The notes: generated by a model from the letters alone, not told the origin. Counted from the first letter of the stretch, positions 1-6,851 are shown. The stretch is DNA of 64,000 nt from an uncultured Bacteroidia bacterium (GCA_902784965.1 CACZWU010000008.1:1-64000); one strand, 5' to 3'. Numbers and translations: made by a program.

Positions 1-522
1 GTCAATGGCGATTCTCTGGTAGTAACGAGGCTCGTGAGAATCAAAATCGAAGTAATATGGCGTTTCAACAACTTTCTGTTGTTCCAGAGTCAGGCCTTTA
101 GCCTTAATTAAACGTTCCTGAAGCTGTGCGGGTGAGGGGAATTCATCAAGACCGATATTCTTCTCAATACCAGAGGTGAAATCATATTCAGTAAAACAGT
201 CGCCATTGGAGCTGTAAGCAAATTTCAGGTCCAGGATTTCGGCATAGACTTTTGCCTGGCCGATACCGCCGCTAATAGGCTGATTATTATCCTTAGCCTC
301 AACAATTGCGATGGGTGTTTTATTGGCGCCAACCTGTAAAAGATAATCAGCACGTTTTTTAGCCTTCCTTGCGTGAGAAGACTGACCTTGGAATATAATT
401 CGCCCATCGGTGAACGCATATTCCATGCGAATATGTTGATTATCCCACCCAGCACTGTTCAGCGCAGGTGTGATGAATTGCAGTTTAATGTCCTCTTCGG
501 ACAACTGCTTTTTATCGCACAT
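1..522 (-). CDS. hsdR: Type I restriction enzyme R subunit, N-terminal part (cut by window edge)
   Basis: The reading frame starts at the ATG at 520-522 and stays open to the left edge, giving the first 174 residues. The start resembles the N-terminal nuclease domain of type I restriction R subunits (EcoEI-like HsdR). It has the layout of a PD-(D/E)xK nuclease: Asp59 in ADYLL, then Glu75-Ala-Lys77 in IVEAK, followed by a conserved GIGQAKVYAE segment. The end of the visible part (PYYFDFDSHEPRYYQ) fits the linker before the helicase motor, which would lie outside the window. HsdR cuts and translocates unmodified DNA in complex with HsdM and HsdS; those genes are not visible here. The base composition is AT-richer than most of the window, consistent with an acquired locus. 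Family assignment is from pattern recognition only. Confidence 0.75.
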   Translation of the reverse strand, partial: MCDKKQLSEEDIKLQFITPALNSAGWDNQHIRMEYAFTDGRIIFQGQSSHARKAKKRADYLLQVGANKTPIAIVEAKDNNQPISGGIGQAKVYAEILDLKFAYSSNGDCFTEYDFTSGIEKNIGLDEFPSPAQLQERLIKAKGLTLEQQKVVETPYYFDFDSHEPRYYQRIAID

Positions 523-589
523 AAGTATGTCGAATTTGTTTTTCTGCTTCCTCAATTTCGTATAATACAAGATTACACGAACATTATTG

Positions 590-597
590 CAAATTTA
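590..597 (-). promoter_or_regulatory. -7 promoter element upstream of hsdR
   Basis: Read on the minus strand this is TAAATTTG, a match to the Bacteroidetes -7 consensus TAnnTTTG. It lies about 70 nt before the hsdR start. No clear -33 partner was found. Confidence 0.45.
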
Positions 598-743
598 ACA
601 TTTTTAATGGTTTTCTGAATATGTTTGCTATTCTATCTATGAATTAATCGGTTCTCAGAAAGAGTTAAGACATAAAAAGGTACATCATCGTTATAGATAA
701 AGCTCCCTATCGGTTGATGATAGCTGAATCCATAAATAATCAG

Positions 744-751
744 TAACTTTG
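744..751 (+). promoter_or_regulatory. -7 promoter element upstream of the GIY-YIG gene
   Basis: TAACTTTG matches TAnnTTTG and ends 28 nt before the ATG at 780. It points away from hsdR, so the two units are divergently transcribed. Confidence 0.5.
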
Positions 752-779
752 CGAAACAACAATAAAATCCGCATCGCTT

Positions 780-1448
780 ATGGCAAAAGAACCTGGCTAT
801 GTTTACATACTCACCAACCCCAGTTTCCGTGAGGACTGGGTCAAGATCGGAAAGAGTTCCCGTCCTGTGAATGTTCGCTCGAAGGAGCTGGACAACACGG
901 CCGTTCCGCTTCCTTTTGAAATCTATGCCACGCTGAAGACCATCAAGTATGGCGAGGTTGAGAAACTCGTCCACAAAACCATCGATCGATTAACGGATCT
1001 TCGTATCCGCCAGAACCGGGAATTCTTTAATGTCAGGCCCGACATTGCACTGGATATTCTCAAAGATATTGCCTCAACGCTTGATGATGCTGAGATAGAG
1101 ACCTTTGTCAATGGCAACCTAATCCATAAAGCGGTTTCATCAGACGAATATGAAAATGGCAATTCAGAGAATAAAAAGCAACGTCCCCGCTTCAAATTCA
1201 GCATGGTCGGTATCCCCATCGGCTCTGAATTGACCTTCGTACCTACTGGCATCAAAGTCAAGGTGGCCAGTGACGACCAAATTGAGTACGAAGGGCGCAT
1301 ATTCAAACTCTCCCCTTTCGTCGGTACCTTCATGCCGGCTGAGAGGCGAAATACCTCTGGAGCATACCAGGGAGCCAAATTTTTTACCTATGAGGGTGAG
1401 ATCCTGGATGACATCCGGTCGCGAATGGAAAAAACTGCCGTGGAGTAA
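780..1448 (+). CDS. GIY-YIG nuclease family protein (T5orf172/Mug113-like)
   Basis: A 222-residue protein whose N-terminus has a GIY-YIG-like signature: GYVYI at residues 6-10 and KIGKS at 22-26, then a helical section with the pattern seen in T5orf172/Mug113 domains (to about residue 105). The C-terminal part (about 135-222, containing the segment GAYQGAKFFTYEGEIL) resembles a DUF4357-like module often attached to such domains. GIY-YIG proteins cut or nick DNA; the target of this one is unknown. It is followed after 6 nt by a second small gene, so the two are probably cotranscribed. Its place beside a restriction gene suggests a role in defence or mobile DNA, which is inference. There is no signal peptide or membrane segment. 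Confidence 0.7.
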   Translation: MAKEPGYVYILTNPSFREDWVKIGKSSRPVNVRSKELDNTAVPLPFEIYATLKTIKYGEVEKLVHKTIDRLTDLRIRQNREFFNVRPDIALDILKDIASTLDDAEIETFVNGNLIHKAVSSDEYENGNSENKKQRPRFKFSMVGIPIGSELTFVPTGIKVKVASDDQIEYEGRIFKLSPFVGTFMPAERRNTSGAYQGAKFFTYEGEILDDIRSRMEKTAVE

Positions 1449-1454
1449 TCAATC

Positions 1455-1778
1455 ATGGTAGGCACATTCCCCGTTATTACCCTTTGCGGCAGCACGCGTT
1501 TCAAGGAGCAGTTTTTGGAAGCTCAGAAACGGCTTACGCTTGAGGGCAACATTGTCATCAGTGTCGGTCTGTTCGGGCATTCTGGCGATGTGGAAGTCTG
1601 GACCCCCGGCACCAAGGAGATGCTGGATGATATGCACAAGCGAAAGATTGACATGGCCGATGCCATCTACGTCATCAATGTCGGAGGATACATCGGTTCC
1701 AGCACCAGGTCCGAGATTGAGTATGCCCGGGCTAATGGCAAGCGGGTTTTATTCCTAGAACCTGACAAAACAATTTAA
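1455..1778 (+). CDS. Nucleoside 2-deoxyribosyltransferase-like protein
   Basis: A 107-residue protein with ITLCGSTRF at residues 8-16, a Rossmann-like glycine-rich start, and GYIGSSTRSEIEYA at 78-91. Together these match the fold and active-site layout of the nucleoside 2-deoxyribosyltransferase superfamily, with Glu87 in the position of the usual catalytic acid. Many short proteins of this kind are annotated only as hypothetical, and their substrate is not known. The start codon ATG follows the stop of the GIY-YIG gene by 6 nt, so it is likely the second gene of a two-gene unit. It is shorter than classical enzymes (about 150 residues), so enzyme activity is uncertain. Confidence 0.6.
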   Translation: MVGTFPVITLCGSTRFKEQFLEAQKRLTLEGNIVISVGLFGHSGDVEVWTPGTKEMLDDMHKRKIDMADAIYVINVGGYIGSSTRSEIEYARANGKRVLFLEPDKTI

Positions 1779-1800
1779 CTCCCCTTTCATCATTCCTTCA

Positions 1801-1826
1801 TTCCATCATTTCATCAGATGATGGAA
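1801..1826. repeat. Inverted repeat after the GIY-YIG operon
   Basis: A perfect 9-bp stem (TTCCATCAT / ATGATGGAA) with an 8-nt loop lies 23 nt after the stop of the preceding gene. No T-run follows on either strand, so termination is possible but not shown. Confidence 0.35.
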
Positions 1827-2130
1827 AAGGGCAACATGTTTTCTAGTTAAGAGTCATTGTTTGGATGGCGCACCGACGCAAATAGACTAAACTACGCAGA
1901 TTTCGGATTTGTCTCCTTTGATGCAAAAATACAGACATTATATCAATCTTCCAACAAAATAATCGAGTAAGGGCCTTGCTCTCCCCTCACTCTTGGCATA
2001 ACGAACCATCTCCGAACCCACTCCGAGCCTTGCGAATAAGAAGAGCGCTGCAGGGGCGGCGTGAGGAGATGCCCGATTATCTGATTTTAATAAATTGCTT
2101 TTTCGCGGGTAGGATTTTGAAAAATGTAAT
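1827..2130. other. Non-coding stretch, nothing recognised
   Basis: About 300 bases with no convincing reading frame, RNA gene or repeat. Composition changes from AT-rich to mixed. It separates the accessory genes on the left from the core-like genes on the right. Confidence 0.5.
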
Positions 2131-2138
2131 TATATTTG
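2131..2138 (+). promoter_or_regulatory. -7 promoter element for a structured RNA candidate
   Basis: TATATTTG is a perfect -7 consensus. A start a few bases downstream would place the 5' end at or next to the 9-bp closing stem that begins at 2144. There is no TTG at the expected -33 distance. Confidence 0.45.
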
Positions 2139-2143
2139 TACCG

Positions 2144-2286
2144 TAAATGCAGATCAAGATAACCTTGATCAAATGGTAAAGGAAAGAGCACCGGAACCGG
2201 TGAGGCGAAGGTGCTCTTATTGATAAAGTCGGGCAGGTACTGAGGAGGCTCCTTTCTTTCGTTTACACTTTACCATTCTGCATTTA
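2144..2286 (+). ncRNA. Structured RNA candidate (or MITE-like unit), family unassigned
   Basis: Four perfect helices fit together. The closing stem TAAATGCAG (2144-2152) pairs with CTGCATTTA (2278-2286). A hairpin is formed by 2153-2158 and 2164-2169. AATGGTAAAG (2172-2181) pairs with CTTTACCATT (2268-2277). A terminal hairpin is AAGAGCACC (2184-2192) with GGTGCTCTT (2210-2218). A perfect -7 promoter element sits just upstream. I looked for hallmarks of RNase P, tmRNA and SRP RNA and found none; 6S RNA cannot be excluded. A non-autonomous mobile element with terminal inverted repeats is the main alternative. No start codon or reading frame of note lies inside. Confidence 0.5.
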
Positions 2287-2463
2287 TCTATGGACGTAAA
2301 GATAACGATCCTGCTCTGCGTACAAGGTACGTATGGCACTCCCGTGTTCGTCCGCGCCTATTGGCGCCGGCGAAGCGGCCGCAAGGAGTTCGTGCGGGCG
2401 CATTGGCGCTTCAGCCGATGATCCTGCGCGACTGATGTGATATACTGCACGAAGCCCGGCTGG

Positions 2464-2493
2464 GAGCCGTCTTTGAAAAAAGGCGGCTCTTTT
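2464..2493 (+). terminator. Rho-independent terminator
   Basis: An 11-bp stem (GAGCCGTCTTT 2464-2474 with AAAGGCGGCTC 2479-2489, one G-U pair) has a GAAA loop and is followed by TTTTCTT. It would end a transcript of about 350 nt starting near 2145. The segment 2287-2463 between has no recognised gene. Confidence 0.75.
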
Positions 2494-2517
2494 CTTATGT
2501 AATAATCGTAAATTTGC

Positions 2518-2748
2518 ATGAATGAAAATGATTTCGCCATGAAAGAATACAAAACCAAAGACCTGACGATTATCTGGAGGCCGGAGCTTTGCCAGCATGC
2601 CGGGGAGTGTGTCCGGCGGTTGCCGCAAGTCTACAATCCTGCCGCCCGTCCCTGGTGCAAACCGGAGAATGCCACGACAGAAGAGTTGATTGCCCAGATT
2701 GACGCCTGCCCTGCCAAAGCGTTGACCTACAGACTGAACAAAGAATGA
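2518..2748 (+). CDS. yjdI: YjdI-like (4Fe-4S) mono-cluster protein
   Basis: A 76-residue protein matching the YjdI family (Fer4_19 type). The cysteines Cys25 and Cys31 (ELCQHAGEC), Cys47 (PWC) and Cys64 (DACPAKAL) are arranged as in that family, and the last helix ends in ALTYR. It probably binds one iron-sulfur cluster; the cellular role of the family is not known. An internal ATG at 2539 (residue 8) gives a protein of more typical length, and may be the real start because the first seven residues add nothing conserved. Its stop overlaps the ATG of the next gene by 4 nt. The same pairing with a YjdJ-type protein occurs in enterobacteria, which supports the assignment. Confidence 0.8.
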   Translation: MNENDFAMKEYKTKDLTIIWRPELCQHAGECVRRLPQVYNPAARPWCKPENATTEELIAQIDACPAKALTYRLNKE

Positions 2749-3023
2749 TCATTACACACCATCAGGACGGGGAACAAGGCTTTTTCCTGGCGGAAGAGGA
2801 GGGCAAACGCATGGGCTATCTGTCCTATGAGTGGGACTCCACCACCCGATTCGCCATCCTGCATACTGTCGTGGAAAAGGCGTATCAGGGACATGGTGTA
2901 GCCAAGGCGTTGGTCAATGCAGCGGTGGACTTTGCGCGGGAAAAAGGTTATACAATTTGGCCGGTCTGTCCCTACGCAGAAAACCTGTTCAATCGCGACG
3001 CTTCCTACGAAGACATATTGTGA
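2745..3023 (+). CDS. yjdJ: YjdJ-like GNAT-type N-acetyltransferase
   Basis: A 92-residue protein of the short GNAT family (Acetyltransf_CG). It shows the acetyl-CoA loop pattern GHGVAKALV near residues 46-54, then a helix and the family's conserved Cys-Pro-Tyr (CPYA) near the end. Such small enzymes are predicted to move an acetyl group from acetyl-CoA to an amine; the substrate is unknown. It overlaps the preceding yjdI-like gene by 4 nt (ATGA), so the two are translated together. No terminator is visible between its end and the convergent flavodoxin gene, which lies 39 nt further. Confidence 0.75.
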   Translation: MIITHHQDGEQGFFLAEEEGKRMGYLSYEWDSTTRFAILHTVVEKAYQGHGVAKALVNAAVDFAREKGYTIWPVCPYAENLFNRDASYEDIL

Positions 3024-3062
3024 CAGGTCTTGGGATGCCGGGGCAAGCCAATCTAATTGCCT

Positions 3063-3614
3063 TTATTGATTACTCGCGACCCAGTCCTGCAGTATCTTCT
3101 TGGAGGCGTTATTCAGCAGTTTGCCGGGCTTCCAGTTGATGTCCGAATACTGCGCGTGGAACTGTTTGTCGGCGCCGGTCACGTCGCTGCCGCCGGATGT
3201 GGCGAAAAAGATGACGGTCTTACCCGCGAAGCCGTACGTCTCGATGAAGGTATTGATGATGGTGGGCGCAGTGTACCACCAGACCGGAAAGCCTATGTAG
3301 ATGACATCGTAGCTGTCGGCATCCTTCAGGTCCTTCACGATGGCCGGACGAGAGTTCTTGTCCTTCATCTCCAACGTACTGCGGGACTGCTTGTCGCGCC
3401 AGTCCAGATCCGCGGCGGTGTACTTCACTTCAGGTTTGATCTCATAGAGGGTGGCGCCGGCCACTTCGGCCAGGTCCTTGGCCACGGCTTCGGTCGTGCC
3501 GGTGGCGGAGAAGTAAGCTACTAAGGTTCTCATGTCTTTCTTGGTGTTTTGGCCGCAAGCGTTCAGGCAGGCAATGGCACAAATGGCTGTCAGGATGATA
3601 AGTATCTTTTTCAT
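3063..3614 (-). CDS. Flavodoxin-like lipoprotein
   Basis: A 183-residue protein read from the ATG at 3612-3614, which gives a clean lipoprotein signal (MKKILIILTAICAIAC..., likely lipobox LNAC with Cys20). The mature part is a flavodoxin fold: the FMN phosphate loop is ATGTTEAVA, and GFPVWWYTAPT and FFATSGGS fit the isoalloxazine-binding loops. It resembles the Flavodoxin_4 group. The predicted location is the periplasmic side of a membrane, where it could carry electrons using FMN. Periplasmic flavodoxins of this type are common in Bacteroidales but their partners are unknown. A longer frame upstream has no signal and was rejected. The -7 element at 3620-3627 leaves almost no leader. Confidence 0.8.
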   Translation of the reverse strand: MKKILIILTAICAIACLNACGQNTKKDMRTLVAYFSATGTTEAVAKDLAEVAGATLYEIKPEVKYTAADLDWRDKQSRSTLEMKDKNSRPAIVKDLKDADSYDVIYIGFPVWWYTAPTIINTFIETYGFAGKTVIFFATSGGSDVTGADKQFHAQYSDINWKPGKLLNNASKKILQDWVASNQ

Positions 3615-3619
3615 GAATA

Positions 3620-3627
3620 CAAATATA
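3620..3627 (-). promoter_or_regulatory. -7 promoter element of the flavodoxin gene
   Basis: TATATTTG on the minus strand, ending only 5 nt before the ATG. The mRNA would be leaderless or nearly so. Confidence 0.55.
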
Positions 3628-3637
3628 CAACATTTCC

Positions 3638-3645
3638 TATCTTTG
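3638..3645 (+). promoter_or_regulatory. -7 promoter element of the 3664 lipoprotein gene
   Basis: TATCTTTG, 18 nt before the ATG at 3664. It is divergent from, and nearly back to back with, the flavodoxin promoter. Confidence 0.55.
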
Positions 3646-3663
3646 TGCATCAGTGATTCTCCT

Positions 3664-4302
3664 ATGACCCAGAAATTTCCGATCAGCCTCAAGGCATTTT
3701 CATTCCTCGTATTGCTCTGCCTCGCATCCTGTCAGTCGGATCCGACACGGGAAGCCATCAATCAGCAGTTGAAGATGTACCCGGAGACCCGGGTGCAGGA
3801 TATCTACAAGAGTTTCTGCCAGGATAATCTGGGGCCGGGGCATTTGATTCCCAATCCTGAGGCGGCGAAGGCCTACTTGCTGGAAGAATTGCAGGCCTTT
3901 CGGGAAGACCTCGAAAACGGCCGGTATGACAAGCCTTCCATGCGCTGCGTCTCCGTCGGTGACGCGGGGAATTACGTCCGCGTGGACCTGTCCGTCGTTC
4001 TGGACGGACTGGTTGATGAAGAGACGCTGCTGGCGGCCTTCGTCAGGAGTGCCAATGAAGGGAAAACGCTGTCAACGGACGAATGGAAAGAAAAATGGGC
4101 CGCCGTGGCAGCTGTCATCCGGAAGGACTTCCCCGCCCTCGCGGATGCAGAAAAAGATCTGGCTGCCATCGACTCCCTGATGGCCGAAGGGCATTTTATC
4201 CTGCACCACAGCCGTATCTTCAACGAGACCTATCACCCCCACTACCGCATCGTTGCACGGGATATCTTCGACAAAGAGCTGAAACCGAGGATAAACGATT
4301 AG
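3664..4302 (+). CDS. Uncharacterised lipoprotein
   Basis: A 212-residue protein with a lipoprotein signal (lipobox LASC, Cys23) when started at 3664; the longer open frame upstream overlaps a divergent promoter and is not used. The mature part is helical and charged, with DIYKSFCQDNLGPGHLI, a conserved-looking motif containing Cys and His, and a C-terminal stretch HYRIVARDIF. I do not recognise a catalytic family. The stop codon shares the bases TTAG with the convergent ZIP gene, a 4-nt overlap. It is probably a monocistronic gene transcribed from the -7 element at 3638. Confidence 0.65.
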   Translation: MTQKFPISLKAFSFLVLLCLASCQSDPTREAINQQLKMYPETRVQDIYKSFCQDNLGPGHLIPNPEAAKAYLLEELQAFREDLENGRYDKPSMRCVSVGDAGNYVRVDLSVVLDGLVDEETLLAAFVRSANEGKTLSTDEWKEKWAAVAAVIRKDFPALADAEKDLAAIDSLMAEGHFILHHSRIFNETYHPHYRIVARDIFDKELKPRIND

Positions 4303-5063
4303 CCCAGCACGACATCCAGCACCATCATCAGCGCGAAGCCAAGGGCAAAGCCTATGGTGCCGATGTTGGAGTGTTTCCCTTGAGAGTAATCGGGAACCAA
4401 TTCCTCTACCACCACATAGAGCATGGCGCCGGCGGCGAAGGCCAGCATGTACGGCATGATGCCAAGGATGGATGTTGCCAGCAGCAAGACCAGCGCGCCG
4501 CCGATCGGCTCGACAATGCCGCTCAATGCCCCAATACCGAAGGCTTTCCAGCGGCTGTTACCCTCTGCCCTTAACGGCATGGAAATGATGGCACCTTCCG
4601 GGACATTCTGAATGGCGATACCCAACGACAAGGCCAGCGCCCCGGCCATATTGAAATCAGCTGTGAGGGCGCCTGCGATGGCTACGCCCACGGCCATGCC
4701 TTCCGGAAAGTTATGGATAGTGACAGCCAGGGCCAGCTTGGCGGTGCGGGAAAGACGGCTCTTCGGTCCTTCCGTACTGCCGGATGCATGAATGTGCGGT
4801 GTGATGTAGTCGATCAGCAAGAGGAAGGCAAAGCCGGCCAGCAGGCCGATGACAGGCGGCACGACAGCCGATGTCCCCTGCCCCATCTCGATGGCCGGGA
4901 TAATCAGTGACCACACGGAAGCGGCTACCATTACGCCGGAGGCAAAGCCCAGCAGGACTTTCTGCAGCATCGCCGGCATATCCCGCCTCATAAAGAAGAC
5001 GAAAGCCGATCCCAGGACAGTCCCCAGGAACGGTATCATCAAAGCGATAAAGACCGGATTCAT
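4299..5063 (-). CDS. ZIP family metal transporter (ZupT-like)
   Basis: A 254-residue membrane protein with about eight hydrophobic segments. It carries the two ZIP metal-site motifs: HNFPEG at 117-122 and QNVPEG at 152-157. A His-rich loop (ITPHIHASG) near residue 90 fits the variable cytoplasmic loop. ZIP proteins bring Zn2+, Fe2+ or Mn2+ into the cytoplasm; the metal here cannot be told. The ATG is 1 nt from the stop of the upstream gpx-like gene, so it is the last gene of the gpx2-ohrR-gpx1-zip operon. This suggests metal import under the same redox control, for example manganese supply during peroxide stress, which is inference. Confidence 0.85.
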   Translation of the reverse strand: MNPVFIALMIPFLGTVLGSAFVFFMRRDMPAMLQKVLLGFASGVMVAASVWSLIIPAIEMGQGTSAVVPPVIGLLAGFAFLLLIDYITPHIHASGSTEGPKSRLSRTAKLALAVTIHNFPEGMAVGVAIAGALTADFNMAGALALSLGIAIQNVPEGAIISMPLRAEGNSRWKAFGIGALSGIVEPIGGALVLLLATSILGIMPYMLAFAAGAMLYVVVEELVPDYSQGKHSNIGTIGFALGFALMMVLDVVLG

Positions 5064-5064
5064 C

Positions 5065-5676
5065 CTAGAGAAGGACCGCTATCTGAGCATCGATCTCCTC
5101 CGGGGTCACCACCGGCTCGAAACGGGCGACTACCCGGCCTTTGCGATCGATCAGGAACTTGGTAAAATTCCACTTGATGTCGGGGTTGGAGGCATAGTCC
5201 GGATCGGCCTTGGAGAGCATTCCGTCCATGAATTTGCCGGTATCACTGTCGCCGAATCCGGCAAACGGCTTCTTGCTGTACAACCACTTGAACACCTCGT
5301 TGGCATTCTCTCCGTTTACGTCGGACTTCGCCATCAGCGGAAATGTCACGCCATAATTCAGCTTGCAGAATGCAACGATCTCCTCGTCGGAACCCGGTTC
5401 CTGGTGGCCGAACTGATCGCAAGGGAAACCGATCACGTAAAAACCCTCGGGCGCATATTTCTGATACAGCGCCTCCAGACCGTCGTACTGCGGCGTGAAT
5501 CCGCACTTGGACGCGGTATTCACAATCAGCAGGACCTTGCCCTTGTAATCAGCAAAGTTCACCTGGCTTCCATCGTTGGATTCGGCTTTGAACTGGTAGA
5601 TCGTGTCTTTGTCGCTCGCACAGCCAACGGTAAAAACGGCGACAAAAATGAGCAGGAAGATTCTTCTGAGATTCAT
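5065..5676 (-). CDS. Glutathione peroxidase-like lipoprotein (likely thioredoxin-dependent)
   Basis: A 203-residue protein with a lipoprotein signal (Cys19 in VGCA) followed by a complete peroxidase domain. The peroxidatic Cys58 lies in NTASKCGFTPQY; the second motif GFPCDQFGHQEPG contains Cys86; WNFTKFLIDRKG supplies the Trp-Asn pair. There is no selenocysteine. Bacterial GPx-like enzymes usually reduce peroxides with thioredoxin rather than glutathione. The signal places this copy outside the cytoplasm, while the paralogue at 6134 has none. It follows ohrR after 2 nt in the same operon. Confidence 0.88.
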   Translation of the reverse strand: MNLRRIFLLIFVAVFTVGCASDKDTIYQFKAESNDGSQVNFADYKGKVLLIVNTASKCGFTPQYDGLEALYQKYAPEGFYVIGFPCDQFGHQEPGSDEEIVAFCKLNYGVTFPLMAKSDVNGENANEVFKWLYSKKPFAGFGDSDTGKFMDGMLSKADPDYASNPDIKWNFTKFLIDRKGRVVARFEPVVTPEEIDAQIAVLL

Positions 5677-5678
5677 AT

Positions 5679-6137
5679 TCAGTCAGTTGTTTTATTATTG
5701 TCTTTCAGTTGGTTGATGATGTCGTCCAGCATCTTGAAGAGACCGGGGACGGTCTCGGGCGTGACGCTTTCGCAAAGGACTGTGCTGCCGACGGCTTCCG
5801 GGACGTCAGTAAGCTTTTTCTGCAGGTCACGTCCCTTTTTCGTGAGCTTTACAATCATCTGGCGGGCGTCTTTCTCGCCTTTGGTACGCGTCAGAATACC
5901 TTCGGCTTCCATCCGCTTGAGCAACGGCGTCACGGTGTTGGTCTCCAGCAGCAGGCGCTTGGCGATGTCATTCACCGGCTGCGCATCCTTCTCCCACAGC
6001 ACCAGCAGCACCAGGTACTGCGGATACGTGAGCCCGTGCTCGCCCAACAGCGGATGATACGCCTGGGTGATCATTCTCGAAGCCGTGTACAGCCTGAAAC
6101 AGAGTTGGTTATCCAGTTTGAACTTCTCTTCGATCAT
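5679..6137 (-). CDS. ohrR: MarR family regulator, OhrR-like
   Basis: A 152-residue winged-helix protein. The N-terminal QLCFRLYTASR with Cys13 and TYPQYLVLLVLWE are hallmarks of the OhrR branch, in which one cysteine senses organic peroxides. The recognition helix (NTVTPLLKRMEAEGIL) and the wing (TRTKGEKDARQ) are intact. It starts inside the 3' end of the upstream gpx gene (4-nt overlap) and is followed 2 nt later by the second gpx. Autoregulation is likely: two dyad sequences flank the operon promoter at 6690-6741. The usual OhrR target, ohr, is replaced here by GPx-like genes. Family assignment is firm; the signal sensed is inferred. Confidence 0.85.
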   Translation of the reverse strand: MIEEKFKLDNQLCFRLYTASRMITQAYHPLLGEHGLTYPQYLVLLVLWEKDAQPVNDIAKRLLLETNTVTPLLKRMEAEGILTRTKGEKDARQMIVKLTKKGRDLQKKLTDVPEAVGSTVLCESVTPETVPGLFKMLDDIINQLKDNNKTTD

Positions 6138-6676
6138 AACATCTCTTCAATGTCCTTCTCAAACGAAGCGGGTTCTGCCACGGGCGCGAAACGCTTGACG
6201 ACGGTGCCGTCTCGGTTGATCAGGAACTTGGTGAAGTTCCACAGGATGTCACTGTCTTTCTTTGCGCTCTTGCTGAGCCCTTTCAGCATCGTGCGGGTTG
6301 CTTTCCCCTTGAGGCCTTTGTATTCTTCCGTGGGGGCAACGGATTTGAGATATGTATAAACCGGGGCTTCGTCAGGGCCGTTCACGTCAATCTTCTTCAT
6401 CAGCGGGAAGGTGACGCCGTGGTTGATGCGGCAGAATTCAGCAATCTCCTCGTCTGAGCCGGGTTCCTGGTGGGCGAACTGGTCGCAAGGAAAGCCAACG
6501 ATGGCCAGTCCCCTGTCTTTATATTTCTGGTACAGGGCCTCCAGGCCGTCGTACTGCGGGGTGAAACCGCACTTGGACGCGGTGTTGACAATGAGGAGCA
6601 CCTTGCCCTCAAACTGTGCGAAGTCAAACTCCACTCCCCTGTTGTTCAGGGCTTTGAAATCATAGATCTTTGCCAT
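6134..6676 (-). CDS. Glutathione peroxidase-like protein, cytoplasmic
   Basis: A 180-residue enzyme read from ATG 6674-6676 (MAKIYDFKAL); an upstream ATG at 6700 would start inside the operator region and is less likely. It has no signal peptide. Cys36 in NTASKCGFTPQY is the peroxidatic residue, Cys64 lies in GFPCDQFAHQEPG, and WNFTKFLINRDG completes the active site. It is the first gene of the operon, so it is the copy closest to the peroxide-responsive promoter. It and the lipoprotein copy differ throughout outside the motifs, so this is an old duplication and not an assembly artefact. Confidence 0.88.
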   Translation of the reverse strand: MAKIYDFKALNNRGVEFDFAQFEGKVLLIVNTASKCGFTPQYDGLEALYQKYKDRGLAIVGFPCDQFAHQEPGSDEEIAEFCRINHGVTFPLMKKIDVNGPDEAPVYTYLKSVAPTEEYKGLKGKATRTMLKGLSKSAKKDSDILWNFTKFLINRDGTVVKRFAPVAEPASFEKDIEEML

Positions 6677-6689
6677 ATCTTTTATATTT

Positions 6690-6703
6690 ATATCGTTCAC
6701 GAT
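6690..6703. promoter_or_regulatory. Candidate OhrR/MarR operator O2
   Basis: An imperfect dyad, ATATCG-TTCA-CGAT, lies between the -7 element and the first start codon. It shares the ATATCG half-site with O1 at 6726-6741. Confidence 0.45.
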
Positions 6704-6704
6704 G

Positions 6705-6712
6705 CAAATATA
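6705..6712 (-). promoter_or_regulatory. -7 promoter element of the gpx-ohrR-gpx-zip operon
   Basis: TATATTTG on the minus strand, 29 nt before the ATG at 6676. It is bracketed by the two dyad sequences O1 and O2. Confidence 0.6.
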
Positions 6713-6725
6713 CGACTTTATTTTT

Positions 6726-6741
6726 ATATCGCAAGCGATAT
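6726..6741. promoter_or_regulatory. Candidate OhrR/MarR operator O1
   Basis: A near-perfect palindrome, ATATCGC-AA-GCGATAT, lies where the -33 region of the promoter would be. A regulator bound here would block RNA polymerase. The size (16 bp, two 7-bp arms) fits a MarR dimer. Confidence 0.6.
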
Positions 6742-6756
6742 TTTAAGAAAATTGAA

Positions 6757-6804
6757 TAAAAAGAATCTCCCGCCCTCATTTCCGACCGAATCCGAGGACG
6801 GGAG
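6757..6804 (-). terminator. Rho-independent terminator of the dacB-aminotransferase operon
   Basis: Read on the minus strand, an 11-bp stem (6794-6804 with 6767-6777, one G-U pair) is followed by ATTCTTTTTATT. It is the first strong terminator after the aminotransferase stop at 6879 and insulates the gpx promoter. Confidence 0.75.
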
Positions 6805-6851
6805 TTCATTATAAGGGCCCCATCCGCACTAGATGTTCAGGTGTGGATGAG

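Noticed and set aside
2144..2493. RNase P RNA, tmRNA or SRP RNA
   Set aside because: The core RNase P motif, the tmRNA tRNA-like ends and the SRP hairpin consensus are all absent, and the closing stem at 2144-2286 gives too short a unit for RNase P or tmRNA.
2284..2628. Open frame on the minus strand overlapping the YjdI-like gene
   Set aside because: It is antisense to a conserved gene and passes through the terminator; the sequence has no recognisable domain.
5065..6676. The two gpx genes as an assembly duplication
   Set aside because: They share motifs but differ widely in sequence, length and signal peptide, so they are true paralogues.
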